The notes under the pieces were generated by a model. The model saw only the letters and a list, made by a program, of their open reading frames with translations, did no database searches and had not been told where the DNA came from. Positions 37,027 through 45,962 of a stretch of 64,000 bases of DNA are shown piece after piece (position 1 is the stretch's first letter; each line of letters begins with the position of its first letter). The DNA is from Clostridiaceae bacterium (lineage in GTDB: Bacteria; Bacillota; Clostridia; DUPQ01): NCBI GenBank assembly GCA_012838235.1, contig DUPQ01000014.1, positions 64,108-128,107 on the forward strand. The letters run 5' to 3'. Both the position numbers and the translations under genes were made by a program.

Positions 37027-38997
37027 TTATTTTATTATATTCTTATTCCGATAATCCGCCCAGACATTCTCAAACCAGTTGTCTTCCACGGGTATAGGTC
37101 TGACATCGGTCCAATCAAACCTTACTTTCATAGTGTCCTTATCATATGTTACGGAACAGGCTTTTTTCATGGATTTTAAATCATCCAGTTTGAATCGGAA
37201 CAGTTCCGGAAGATTCGGTAACGGAAGAATTCCGTTATCGTCTCTTACAAGGTAGGAACCTCTGGATTTTCCGCCTCTTTCTATGTATTCCTTTATAGCA
37301 CTTAAGTATACATACTGAGTTATAAGAATATCACGGTTTCTGAAGGCATCGGCCAGGTATGCTCTGTCGTTAGCGGATGTCTCGGTATCAAATGCTTTTA
37401 ACTCTTTTAAGCTTGTATTTACAGCTTCCGATACCTCACTCAATCCCCTGATATGTGCACCCGCTCTGGTCATCAGTCTCTGATAGCGTTTTCTTTGCTG
37501 CATAACATTGGTTTTATCCTTGTTCTGTGTCAATTTATCGGCAAGAGTCTTTAATTCATTTATTCTGTCCTTTGATAAATTCTTAAAATCGGCATTTGAC
37601 AACGGTGCGGACCCGTAGTTCTGTGCAATATATTGTGCTGCTCTGAATGAGGAAACCTGTGTGGAGTTAAGAGCGCTTCCGCCCGGTCTGTATACACCGA
37701 ATGTGCCGTTTACTTCTCCTACCGGGAACAAATGACGGATGTTGCTTTCATACCAGATATTTGCTTCCAAGCCCCCGTTATTATGCTGTGCACATACCGC
37801 TATCTCCAGATTCTCTTTGTATAAGTTGATACCGTTATTCATATATAAGTCAATTGCAGGCTTATTCATATGCTCCAGTCTTTTTATAGGTGTATCCTGA
37901 AATGCATTTGAGTTCTTTAAATAGGTATAGGATTCTTCGTTAAGTAACGAGAAATCAAAACCTTTGGGATTGCTCCTGAAGTCCATGAAAACTCTTCTTC
38001 CCTTTATCACCGTTTCATGGAACACAAGAATATCAATAACCGAAGAGCCTATATTCTCAATCTTTCTCGGATCAAACGGCCATTGATAGCCTTTTAAGAA
38101 AATGCAGTCGAAAAGTCTTCCTTTATCGGTAAAATACTCATCCAGAAACTCTTTTTCGTCATTACCTTCCGTATCGGTGGATATATATCTGGGGATTACC
38201 TGCTGATATGTACCCGACAGATTCCATCGGAATTTAATGGATGCGATTCCGTATTGTGATTCGGTAAGATTAATACCTTTTGCACCTGCTTCAAAGGCAA
38301 TTCCCGTGGTTCCCGTATGACTTACAGGATATACCGATGTCTCATATATTCCTGCGGGTCCGCCGGTAGCATAAACGATATTTGTACAATTAAATACGGT
38401 AATACCGTAATTATCCCGATTTACCTTACTTGTATCAATGGCAACCAAACCGTATGCCCTGCCTTTATCCTGAAGTATTGCGATAACATAAAAGCCGTCG
38501 AATATTTGAATGTTTTTGCTTTTGACCTGTTGCTCCAGTTTCTCCGTCATAAACTTTGAGGTAAGCGGTCCTGCCGACGTGGCTCGCTGACGAGGATCAT
38601 GGTCGGTTTTATACCCGACATACTCTCCGTACTTATTGTGAGGAAACGGTACGCCTATGGAAGCCAGTTTATAGAAGCCTTTAGCCGATAATGCCGCTTC
38701 GGTCAACGCTATGTCTCCGTGCATACTGCCGCCGTCAAACAGTGTTTTAGCCATTTCATGAACAGAATCATCTCCGTCTCCGGATAATGTAAGTTTATAG
38801 TATGTTTGCTTATCCGATCCGGTGTTTCTGGAAGTACCCATTTTTATGCCTTCGGTTACGATACATATATCCTTTTGGCCTAAATCATATAAACTGTCCG
38901 CAGCATTAAATCCCGCAGCACCGGTTCCTACTATTACAGTGTTTACCGAGATAAGATCATATTCAACCTTGTTTATAGTTATTGTACTTTTTTTCAT
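37027..38997 (-). CDS. FAD-dependent oxidoreductase, fumarate-reductase-flavoprotein-like
   Basis: A 656-residue flavoprotein. The N-terminal FAD-binding motif is VIVGTGAAGFNAA (about 22-34), followed by the family's substrate-domain features: IVYATGGPAGIY, the active-site-like block CAQHNNGGLEAN (compare H-x-x-GG in fumarate reductase flavoproteins), and the FAD-closing segment FPVGEVNGTFGVYRPGGSAL. There is no signal peptide, FMN-attachment or Fe-S domain. AGGAGGGA overlaps the first of two consecutive ATGs, so the second (38997) is chosen. It is the last gene of the redox operon, 15 bases after the SDR, and a likely electron partner for the OYE-like protein (inference). Confidence 0.85.
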   Translation of the reverse strand: MKKSTITINKVEYDLISVNTVIVGTGAAGFNAADSLYDLGQKDICIVTEGIKMGTSRNTGSDKQTYYKLTLSGDGDDSVHEMAKTLFDGGSMHGDIALTEAALSAKGFYKLASIGVPFPHNKYGEYVGYKTDHDPRQRATSAGPLTSKFMTEKLEQQVKSKNIQIFDGFYVIAILQDKGRAYGLVAIDTSKVNRDNYGITVFNCTNIVYATGGPAGIYETSVYPVSHTGTTGIAFEAGAKGINLTESQYGIASIKFRWNLSGTYQQVIPRYISTDTEGNDEKEFLDEYFTDKGRLFDCIFLKGYQWPFDPRKIENIGSSVIDILVFHETVIKGRRVFMDFRSNPKGFDFSLLNEESYTYLKNSNAFQDTPIKRLEHMNKPAIDLYMNNGINLYKENLEIAVCAQHNNGGLEANIWYESNIRHLFPVGEVNGTFGVYRPGGSALNSTQVSSFRAAQYIAQNYGSAPLSNADFKNLSKDRINELKTLADKLTQNKDKTNVMQQRKRYQRLMTRAGAHIRGLSEVSEAVNTSLKELKAFDTETSANDRAYLADAFRNRDILITQYVYLSAIKEYIERGGKSRGSYLVRDDNGILPLPNLPELFRFKLDDLKSMKKACSVTYDKDTMKVRFDWTDVRPIPVEDNWFENVWADYRNKNIIK

Positions 38998-39015
38998 CAT
39001 TCCCTCCTGAAGTTT

Positions 39016-39786
39016 CTATAGCCTCTGTATATGCAAGCCTCCGTCCACATTTATGACATCCCCCGTCGAGAACGGGAATTTACCCGATACGAATGCCGAA
39101 ACGACAGATGCGATGTCTTCGGGGTATCCCCATCTCTTAATGGGAGAAATACCTTCCGCTATCAGTTTGTCGTATTTGGCTCTTACCACCTCGGTCATAG
39201 GTGTATAAATGATTCCCGGCCTTATCTCGTATACATTAATCTCATATTCCGCCAGTCTGTCTGCAAAAAGTTTGGTTATCATGCTGACACCGGCTTTGGA
39301 TATACAATACTCTCCTCTGGATGTCGAACTGGTATATGCCGACATGGAGCTTATATTTACTATTTTAGGGTTGCAATCTTTCAAAGTCTCTTTACACTTA
39401 ATCATTTCATTTGCCACCGCCTGAGTAAGAAAATATGTGCCTCTGACATTAATATTCATTACGAAATCAAAGCTCTCTTCGGTTGTTTGCAAGATATCCA
39501 TACGTACTTTGGGACCTACTCCCGCATTATTTACCAGAACATCAATCCTGCCGTATTTATTCATTACCTCTTTTACGAAATCCAGTCTGTCTTCCGTCTT
39601 TGCAAGATCGCCTTTGAAGTATAAGAGTTCGGCACCCGCTTTTATAACTCTGTCAACATTCTTAGCGACATCCTCCTGTGCAAATACATCCAAAATGGCT
39701 ATATCATATCCTTCGGTAGCCAACTGATACGCTATACCGTTTCCTATTCCTCTTGCCGCTCCTGTTACTATTGCAACTTTTTTCAT
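39016..39786 (-). CDS. Short-chain dehydrogenase/reductase (FabG-like)
   Basis: A 256-residue NAD(P)H-dependent SDR. The nucleotide motif is VTGAARGIG near the start, NNAGVG follows, and the catalytic set is Ser in NISSMSAY with YCISKAG (Y-x3-K). The C-terminal INVDGGLHI is typical. It would interconvert a hydroxyl and a ketone on a small molecule; annotation as 3-oxoacyl-ACP reductase would be by similarity only, since no other fatty-acid gene is near. GGAGG supports the ATG at 39786. Middle gene of the redox operon, 66 bases after the OYE-like gene. Confidence 0.9.
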   Translation of the reverse strand: MKKVAIVTGAARGIGNGIAYQLATEGYDIAILDVFAQEDVAKNVDRVIKAGAELLYFKGDLAKTEDRLDFVKEVMNKYGRIDVLVNNAGVGPKVRMDILQTTEESFDFVMNINVRGTYFLTQAVANEMIKCKETLKDCNPKIVNISSMSAYTSSTSRGEYCISKAGVSMITKLFADRLAEYEINVYEIRPGIIYTPMTEVVRAKYDKLIAEGISPIKRWGYPEDIASVVSAFVSGKFPFSTGDVINVDGGLHIQRL

Positions 39787-39852
39787 CTTTCCATTACCTC
39801 CAATCACTTTGCTTTATATCACTTCAATTCTGAAACTAATATTTCCATTAAG

Positions 39853-41160
39853 TTATTTATTCAACTCCCTGTATAACGGCAGATACACTTCCCCGTCTTT
39901 AATAACACATCCGGGAGTGCTGCCCGCTCTCATAAGCTCCACACATTTTCCGCAGCAGATACAGCATTTATTGGAAACCATACCATTGTTTTTTAATATA
40001 TCATTTGCAAAATCCGGATAAGCCAAAGAAACTCTGCCGAATCCTATAATATCCGCCATATTATTCTCTTTAACATAAGCGGCAACATACGGAGCGAAGT
40101 TCCTTAACCAGGAATAGCCCGTTCCCATGACAACCATTTCCGGTACCTGCTTTTTAATTTCCGCGGCACCCGAAATGAGCCTTGCCACTCCTTCCAGAGG
40201 ATGTTCGTGCGGTATATATTCGCCCGTATCGAAAGGTCGGTTGATGTGGGGGTTATAGTAAGGAGTACCCATTGTTACATTCAGCAATCTTACTCCTTTT
40301 GAATAGAGAATCTTCGCCAGTTTTACAGGCTCATCGTAATCAGGCAGAAGATAATTGCATTTATTCACGCCGAATCCGTAAGGATACGGAATGGAATCGT
40401 AGATATTTATGCGTGTGGAAATAATGAAATTGTCGTCATTTACGGCCGCTCTTATCTTATCTACACAATTAACCATAAATCTGATACGGTTTTCAAAGCT
40501 TCCGCCGTACTTTCCTTCTCTTGTAAATGCCCCTAAAAGACCGGAATTGAGATATCTGTGACATGCTTTCATATCCACACCGTCAAAGCCCGCTTTATAC
40601 GCCAATACGGCGCTATTTACGAAATCCTCTTCCAAAGCTTCCAGTTCATCATCGGTTATAACGTCCAGCTTTTGCAATCTTTGATGTCTGTCCAATATAT
40701 CATTTTTGCATTCCAGTATGGGAGCAGGCTTGCCTTCAGGTTTGGAAAATCTGCCCGAATGGGTTAATTGCATAACAATTATGCAACCTTTCGATTCTTT
40801 TCTGATCATGTTTACAACATGCTTGTATTTTTCCAGATTTTCCTCTGTTATCTGCAACTGCCTCGGATTGGCTTTACCGTTCTTATTGACAGCGGTTGCT
40901 TCGAACCATATAAGGCCGGCACCTCCGTTAGCAAACCTCTTGTATCTTCTTAAGGTCAGATCGGAACAGGAACCGTCAGCATTACCGTCACAACCTTCCA
41001 TAGGATGTATGCCTAAACTGTTCTTTACAACTTTTTCACCTATTCTGACCGATTGAGCCAAAACACTTAAATTGTCGGAAAAACCCAACGGTATTTCATT
41101 CTCTTTGCAGAAATCTTCCATCTGTTTTTTTGTTTTGAAATTAAATCTTGAATATTCCAT
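39853..41160 (-). CDS. Old Yellow Enzyme-like Fe-S flavoprotein without the FAD/NAD(P)H domain
   Basis: A 435-residue TIM-barrel FMN protein of the NADH:flavin oxidoreductase/enoate reductase group (IHPMEGCDGNADGSCSD, LTHSGRFSKPEGKPAP, GFDGVDMKACHRYL). The C-terminus carries a C-x2-C-x3-C-x11-C motif (in NKCCICCGKCVELMRAGSTPGC the first, third, fifth and sixth Cys fit), as in 2,4-dienoyl-CoA reductase and bile-acid BaiCD-type enzymes. Those are about 640-670 residues with a flavodoxin-fold FAD/NAD(P)H domain; this one stops about 20 residues after the motif. AAGGAG supports the ATG at 41160. First gene of the three-gene redox operon. Confidence 0.87.
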   Translation of the reverse strand: MEYSRFNFKTKKQMEDFCKENEIPLGFSDNLSVLAQSVRIGEKVVKNSLGIHPMEGCDGNADGSCSDLTLRRYKRFANGGAGLIWFEATAVNKNGKANPRQLQITEENLEKYKHVVNMIRKESKGCIIVMQLTHSGRFSKPEGKPAPILECKNDILDRHQRLQKLDVITDDELEALEEDFVNSAVLAYKAGFDGVDMKACHRYLNSGLLGAFTREGKYGGSFENRIRFMVNCVDKIRAAVNDDNFIISTRINIYDSIPYPYGFGVNKCNYLLPDYDEPVKLAKILYSKGVRLLNVTMGTPYYNPHINRPFDTGEYIPHEHPLEGVARLISGAAEIKKQVPEMVVMGTGYSWLRNFAPYVAAYVKENNMADIIGFGRVSLAYPDFANDILKNNGMVSNKCCICCGKCVELMRAGSTPGCVIKDGEVYLPLYRELNK

Positions 41161-41195
41161 ACTATCTCCTTTTACAAGCATATACCACTCCATTA

Positions 41196-41224
41196 ATTGT
41201 ACTTGATAAGGGATATTAAAACAA
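41196..41224 (-). promoter_or_regulatory. Sigma-A promoter of the redox operon
   Basis: -35 TTGTTT (41219-41224) and -10 TACAAT (41196-41201) on the minus strand with a 17-base spacer, about 35 bases before the OYE-like ATG. Confidence 0.65.
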
Positions 41225-41261
41225 CATAACCTACCTTGAGTTTCCTGCTTTTTTCACATCC

Positions 41262-41855
41262 TTATACTAATTCCTCAAATTTTTCGCGACACGAGTTTAC
41301 ATATCTTTCTAATTTATCTGTTTGATTTTCTTCAAGCCAAGTCAATGTTTCTTCTAATAATTCTTCTTCGTCCTTTGAACCGGTATCTTTTATTCCTAAT
41401 CGCTTGGCCATACGAACGATATCATCATAGCAATCGTACCCTCGCGCATGATGTTTTAAATTAGCCACCCAAACCTTCAATGTGTGCGAAAATACATCGT
41501 TTACTGCATGTTCTTTTAAAACAGTTGTACAATGCGGAATAGCTATACAGTTAATATCAACTATTGCAAATGGATTATCAATGCTTATCGCAATTGAAAC
41601 TATATAACTATTCGGTATAAGACCAGGTGCAAAGTCATAATAAATAACATTAATTTTATCTTTGATTAAATGAGGTACCTCTAACATAAATATACCGTTA
41701 TCATATCCGGAAACATCCACCTTAATATCAATATCCGAAAACTCATCCTCTGTGTTATTCGCTATACTTCCGTATAATTCGCAATATTTCACCATCGGTA
41801 ATGAGCTGATTACATTCATACATTTATCTGCCATCTCTCTCAGTTGCAAATTCAT
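41262..41855 (-). CDS. Pol-beta superfamily nucleotidyltransferase
   Basis: A 197-residue protein with the minimal nucleotidyltransferase signature YGS...SDIDIKVD (Gly-Ser at about 29-30, metal-binding Asp pair at about 41-43), seen in aminoglycoside nucleotidyltransferases and related enzymes. The C-terminal half is helical (HTLKVWVANLKHHARGYDCYDD). The substrate is unknown; it may be a drug-modifying or toxin-antitoxin-type enzyme, but no partner gene is adjacent. TGGAG precedes the ATG. It stands between the redox operon and the CYTH gene with spacing of about 75-100 bases on each side. Confidence 0.75.
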   Translation of the reverse strand: MNLQLREMADKCMNVISSLPMVKYCELYGSIANNTEDEFSDIDIKVDVSGYDNGIFMLEVPHLIKDKINVIYYDFAPGLIPNSYIVSIAISIDNPFAIVDINCIAIPHCTTVLKEHAVNDVFSHTLKVWVANLKHHARGYDCYDDIVRMAKRLGIKDTGSKDEEELLEETLTWLEENQTDKLERYVNSCREKFEELV

Positions 41856-41929
41856 ATATATTCTCCACTTTAATTTATTTTAAGCATGCGACAAATATTA
41901 AATCAAGAGTTTTGCTTGTGTGGCCGTTT

Positions 41930-42505
41930 TCATATATAACTTTGAATTAATCTTTTATATTTTGAAATCCCCGCAACTCTGTCATTTATATCTATCCCGT
42001 ATTTTTTTAAGATTCTTAAAGCTTTGTAATACTGTTTTTTATCTATTTCCCATTCCAGTTCATAATCGGTAAAACCGTTGTAAGTATTCATATCTATTTC
42101 AGCATCCGGCATGGATACATCTAGGGTAACATTTGCTCTTAAAGTCTCCAGTGTACCTTTATAAACTACACTGCTATCGGATGTTTTTTCCTTTTTTAGA
42201 TATGTCAATAACGCTTCAGGATTGTTTTTGATTATCAGATAATCGGATTCGGACAGTTTCATTGAGTATTCGGTTTTATCTTTCAGACCTTTTAATTGCA
42301 CACCGTCATTGCTCACTTTATATTGCAGGAAAAATTCATTATTCATCTTTCGGATACGAACAGTTAAATCATCGGTTATTTTGTAATAATGATTTATCTG
42401 TGTATGTATATTATGTCCTTTTGAAAAAAGAATCTGATACTCGTCTTTTGTAATCATAACCTTTATTTCTGTTTCTATATCAGCAGTAAATGTTCTTTTT
42501 ATCAT
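41930..42505 (-). CDS. CYTH domain protein
   Basis: A 191-residue CYTH (triphosphate tunnel) protein. The E-x-E-x-K motif of the family is ETEIKV near the start; further strands carry HYYKI, VRIRK, ECK-type basic/acidic pairs and YELEWEIDKKQYYKAL. Such proteins hydrolyse triphosphates (inorganic triphosphate or thiamine triphosphate) or are adenylate cyclases; residue set alone does not decide. Start chosen at 42505 (AAAGG upstream); longer frames run into addA. It is 35 bases downstream of addA and could be in that operon. Confidence 0.83.
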   Translation of the reverse strand: MIKRTFTADIETEIKVMITKDEYQILFSKGHNIHTQINHYYKITDDLTVRIRKMNNEFFLQYKVSNDGVQLKGLKDKTEYSMKLSESDYLIIKNNPEALLTYLKKEKTSDSSVVYKGTLETLRANVTLDVSMPDAEIDMNTYNGFTDYELEWEIDKKQYYKALRILKKYGIDINDRVAGISKYKRLIQSYI

Positions 42506-42539
42506 TAAATACCTTTCTTTACATAAGTAATCCCGCCAA

Positions 42540-45500
42540 TTATAGCAGATTGAGCTCAACATTTGTATTTGTTTCAAAAAAATGTATTATTTTACGTGTC
42601 ACTTTAATTCCCATAATTCTTTCCACCGCTTCGGAATATATATCCAGTTGCTTTATGTACCTCAAAGCATGTTCCTTTTCATTGCCTTTTTCCACTTTGT
42701 CGGTTTTATAATCAACAATAGTTGCGTATCCGTCTTTTATAATTAGGCAATCAATAACCCCCTGCAGCAGTACTTCATGTTCTGATTGGTATTTATCGTC
42801 GGTATATGCGGAAATATAGCTTGTATTTACAGGCATAAAGAAGACTTTTTCCTGATATATTGCGTCCGCTTCACAGATATCGTTAAATAAAGGGGTGCCG
42901 ATAAATGCAAGAATATTGTTCAAATACTCGGGTACTGTTATTTTTGACTTTATATAGGAAATATACTCGGGATTATTTAATTGTCTCAAATCTATTGATG
43001 CTATTATCTTATGCATGATTGTGCCTTTTTGTGCCGCACTTATCTTGCTATCCTTTTGCATAAACATGGGTTTTTTATGTGTTTGCACACGGTATCGGTT
43101 ATAGAAGTCGTCAATATCATATCTCTTACTCTTATATTTTGACAATTCCGTTACCGTAACTTTCCTGTTAAGCCTTGTTTCTTCCAAGTAAGGATATTCG
43201 AATCCGGTTTTTGCTAAGATATTCTGGTAATAAGCGGCATCATTTAAATCCCTTGCCTGCACTGTTTCCGCCACTTCCCCTTCGGTCAGATTCCTAATGA
43301 TATTTTCACAGTCTTTTTCATTTAAGGTTTTGAATGTTGCACCGTAAGAATTGGGAAGAATCCAGTCAAAAGGACATTTTGCCTCTTGCTCTATTACATT
43401 CTCATCAAAACTTTTATCAATGCCGGTTATTATGAGTTTTTCCTTAGCCCTGGTTAAGGCTACATATAGAACCCTCATTTCCTCGGATAAACTCTGTTTT
43501 TCCATACTTAATGAAAGTGCATTTTTTGTTATATGTTTATGGTATGTCTTGTTATCGCAGTTTATATAGTCCGACCCGATACCCAATTTTCTGTCAATAA
43601 TCAATCTTCCCTGAGTATCGGTGAAATTAAACTTTCGGGTACTTCCGGCCAATATAACTACGGGGAATTCCAGTCCCTTACTCTTGTGTATACTCATTAT
43701 ATTTACCGTATTATCCTTATTGTGACGCATTATGTCGTAAATAACGGATAATTCATGCTTGTCTTTACTCTTGAGAAAGTCTAAGAAGCCGTATAAATCG
43801 TCAATACCTTTTTTGTAACATTCGACTGCCAATACATAAAATCTCTTTAAGAGATCCTGCTCCCTGCTCACATAATATATTCCGGACTTTGTCATGGCGT
43901 AATATACGGTTTTCTCTACCGTATTGTTCCTGGAAAACTTTCTTATATCATGAAAATCCTCCAAAAACCTTTGTATCTTAGACTGTAATCTGTCTTCTTC
44001 ATTGTAGGAAACCAAAGCATCATACAGGTCGGATTTATCTTTTTTTATTAAAGCGAATTCACATTCATTAAAGTTATATACTTTGTTCTTTAATATTTGG
44101 GCAAGATAAATATCCTGGTACGGATTATCAACTACATTTAAAAGAGCATACAAATCGGAGATGGTTTTATTACTTAAAAACTCTATACTTACCTCGGAAT
44201 AGGCGGAAATACCGCAATTATTTAGTATTTCGGTATACTTATCCCCGTAATTACTTACCGCTCTCATAAGTATGACTATGTCCGATAACTTTACAGGTCT
44301 TGTTGTTTTCAGTTTGTCATCATATATCATCAATTTACTGTCGATAAGTTGCTTTATTTCATCGGCAATTACATAAGCTTCAATCTCGACATCGGACAGT
44401 CGGTCTTCCGTTTCCATTTTTGAATTGTCAACACATATTTTAATAACGGTAGGTCTGTAACTCTCATCGGTCTCATTCTCATACTGTTTGGAGCCGTACT
44501 TCAATTCTTCATCTTCACTGTATTCGACTTCTCCCAGCTGCTCGGTCATTATATCTGTGAATATGTCGTTAACATATTTCAGAATGGCATTTCTGCTTCG
44601 GAAATTATAGCTTAAAGTGAGTTTAGTACCTAAAGAAGGATCATCCTCATATTCTTGGGATTTATCTCTGAATATTGCGGTCTGCGCATTTCTGAACCTG
44701 TATATACTCTGCTTCAAGTCCCCTACCGCAAATACATTATCACCTCTGCTTATCTTATTTATTATCTCCTCTTGTATATAGTTAAAGTCCTGATACTCAT
44801 CTATCAATATATATTTGTACTTTTCCCTGTAAATCTCCTCCGCACCGGACTTAAGACATCTTAATGCCATATGTTCCATATCGGCATAGTCAATCAGTTT
44901 AGCCTTTACTTTCATTTTTGAATATACATCATCCGCCTGTAAGACCGTTTCTACAAACTTTTTTATAGGTCGCTGCATAAACCGACAGTCTTTTATAATA
45001 TTGTCCGAATAGTCATAGAAAAGTGCAGCTAATGAACTTACGGCTTTCTTTAACTTTGTTCTGTAAGCTTTTATCGCATTTACTGTTTCTTCCTCGAAAT
45101 CTTTCTTTTTTTGCGGAAGATTCGGAAACCTAATTTCATCCAAACAGTTCTTTAACTTGTCCCAATCTTTATATTTCAAAGTATCTTCAATACCTTCAAT
45201 TATCTTTAAATCATTTTCCAGTGTCGCTTTATAGTGTTCGCCTTCCGGGGTATTGCGTATCTCATATTGCACATTATCTATATATCGCTTTAATATATCC
45301 GTTTTTTCCGGAATATGGTCATATATCTGTTTTCCGTATGCGGAGGAGAAAATATTGTCCTTTATTACCGTCTTTTCGGCACTTTCTTTTAACCATTCGT
45401 GATAATCGGGATAACTTTTAACGGTTTTTAATACGGAAGTTATAAGGTCGGTCAGTGCATTGAAATTCTTTCCGTATCCGAATGTTTCCAGCAGTCTGTT

Positions 45501-45962
45501 AAAATCGGCATCCTGCCTGCTTAAATTCTGCTCATAAACGGTATTTATTGCCTGTAACAGAAACTTATCCGCAACCGTTTTATCGGCAACGGAAAATCCC
45601 GGGTCTATGTTTATAAGGGCGGCATTCTGCCTTATAACTTCCGAGCAGAAGGAATGAAGTGTACTTATTGTAGCTCTGTCTATATTTCTATACTGTTTGT
45701 AGATATAGAGATCGGAAGGGTTGTCTTGCACTTTTTCTCTTAAGGATCTTCTGATACGTTCCCTTATCTCACCCGCTGCTGCATTTGTAAATGTTGTAAC
45801 CAGAAGATTTTCACACTGAACATTCTTTTTCTCATCGGAAAGTATGTTAATAATGCGCTCGATAAGTGTTGCCGTCTTACCGCTGCCGGCAGCTGCGGAT
45901 ACCAGTATATTGGTATTCAGTGTCTTTATTGCTTTTATCTGCTGATTTGTCCACTTTACCAT
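42540..45962 (-). CDS. addA: ATP-dependent helicase/nuclease subunit A
   Basis: The motor and nuclease subunit of AddAB, which resects double-strand breaks for RecA-dependent repair (the Gram-positive counterpart of RecBCD). 1140 residues. Walker A AAAGSGKT at 23-30, Walker B DEYQDFN, QSIYRFRNA, further UvrD motifs (SIHKSKGLEFPVV, VALTRAKEKL), and a C-terminal nuclease domain with GVIDCLI...IVDYKTDKV, the D-x-K catalytic core. Its ATG overlaps the addB stop by 7 bases. Confidence 0.96.
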   Translation of the reverse strand: MVKWTNQQIKAIKTLNTNILVSAAAGSGKTATLIERIINILSDEKKNVQCENLLVTTFTNAAAGEIRERIRRSLREKVQDNPSDLYIYKQYRNIDRATISTLHSFCSEVIRQNAALINIDPGFSVADKTVADKFLLQAINTVYEQNLSRQDADFNRLLETFGYGKNFNALTDLITSVLKTVKSYPDYHEWLKESAEKTVIKDNIFSSAYGKQIYDHIPEKTDILKRYIDNVQYEIRNTPEGEHYKATLENDLKIIEGIEDTLKYKDWDKLKNCLDEIRFPNLPQKKKDFEEETVNAIKAYRTKLKKAVSSLAALFYDYSDNIIKDCRFMQRPIKKFVETVLQADDVYSKMKVKAKLIDYADMEHMALRCLKSGAEEIYREKYKYILIDEYQDFNYIQEEIINKISRGDNVFAVGDLKQSIYRFRNAQTAIFRDKSQEYEDDPSLGTKLTLSYNFRSRNAILKYVNDIFTDIMTEQLGEVEYSEDEELKYGSKQYENETDESYRPTVIKICVDNSKMETEDRLSDVEIEAYVIADEIKQLIDSKLMIYDDKLKTTRPVKLSDIVILMRAVSNYGDKYTEILNNCGISAYSEVSIEFLSNKTISDLYALLNVVDNPYQDIYLAQILKNKVYNFNECEFALIKKDKSDLYDALVSYNEEDRLQSKIQRFLEDFHDIRKFSRNNTVEKTVYYAMTKSGIYYVSREQDLLKRFYVLAVECYKKGIDDLYGFLDFLKSKDKHELSVIYDIMRHNKDNTVNIMSIHKSKGLEFPVVILAGSTRKFNFTDTQGRLIIDRKLGIGSDYINCDNKTYHKHITKNALSLSMEKQSLSEEMRVLYVALTRAKEKLIITGIDKSFDENVIEQEAKCPFDWILPNSYGATFKTLNEKDCENIIRNLTEGEVAETVQARDLNDAAYYQNILAKTGFEYPYLEETRLNRKVTVTELSKYKSKRYDIDDFYNRYRVQTHKKPMFMQKDSKISAAQKGTIMHKIIASIDLRQLNNPEYISYIKSKITVPEYLNNILAFIGTPLFNDICEADAIYQEKVFFMPVNTSYISAYTDDKYQSEHEVLLQGVIDCLIIKDGYATIVDYKTDKVEKGNEKEHALRYIKQLDIYSEAVERIMGIKVTRKIIHFFETNTNVELNLL

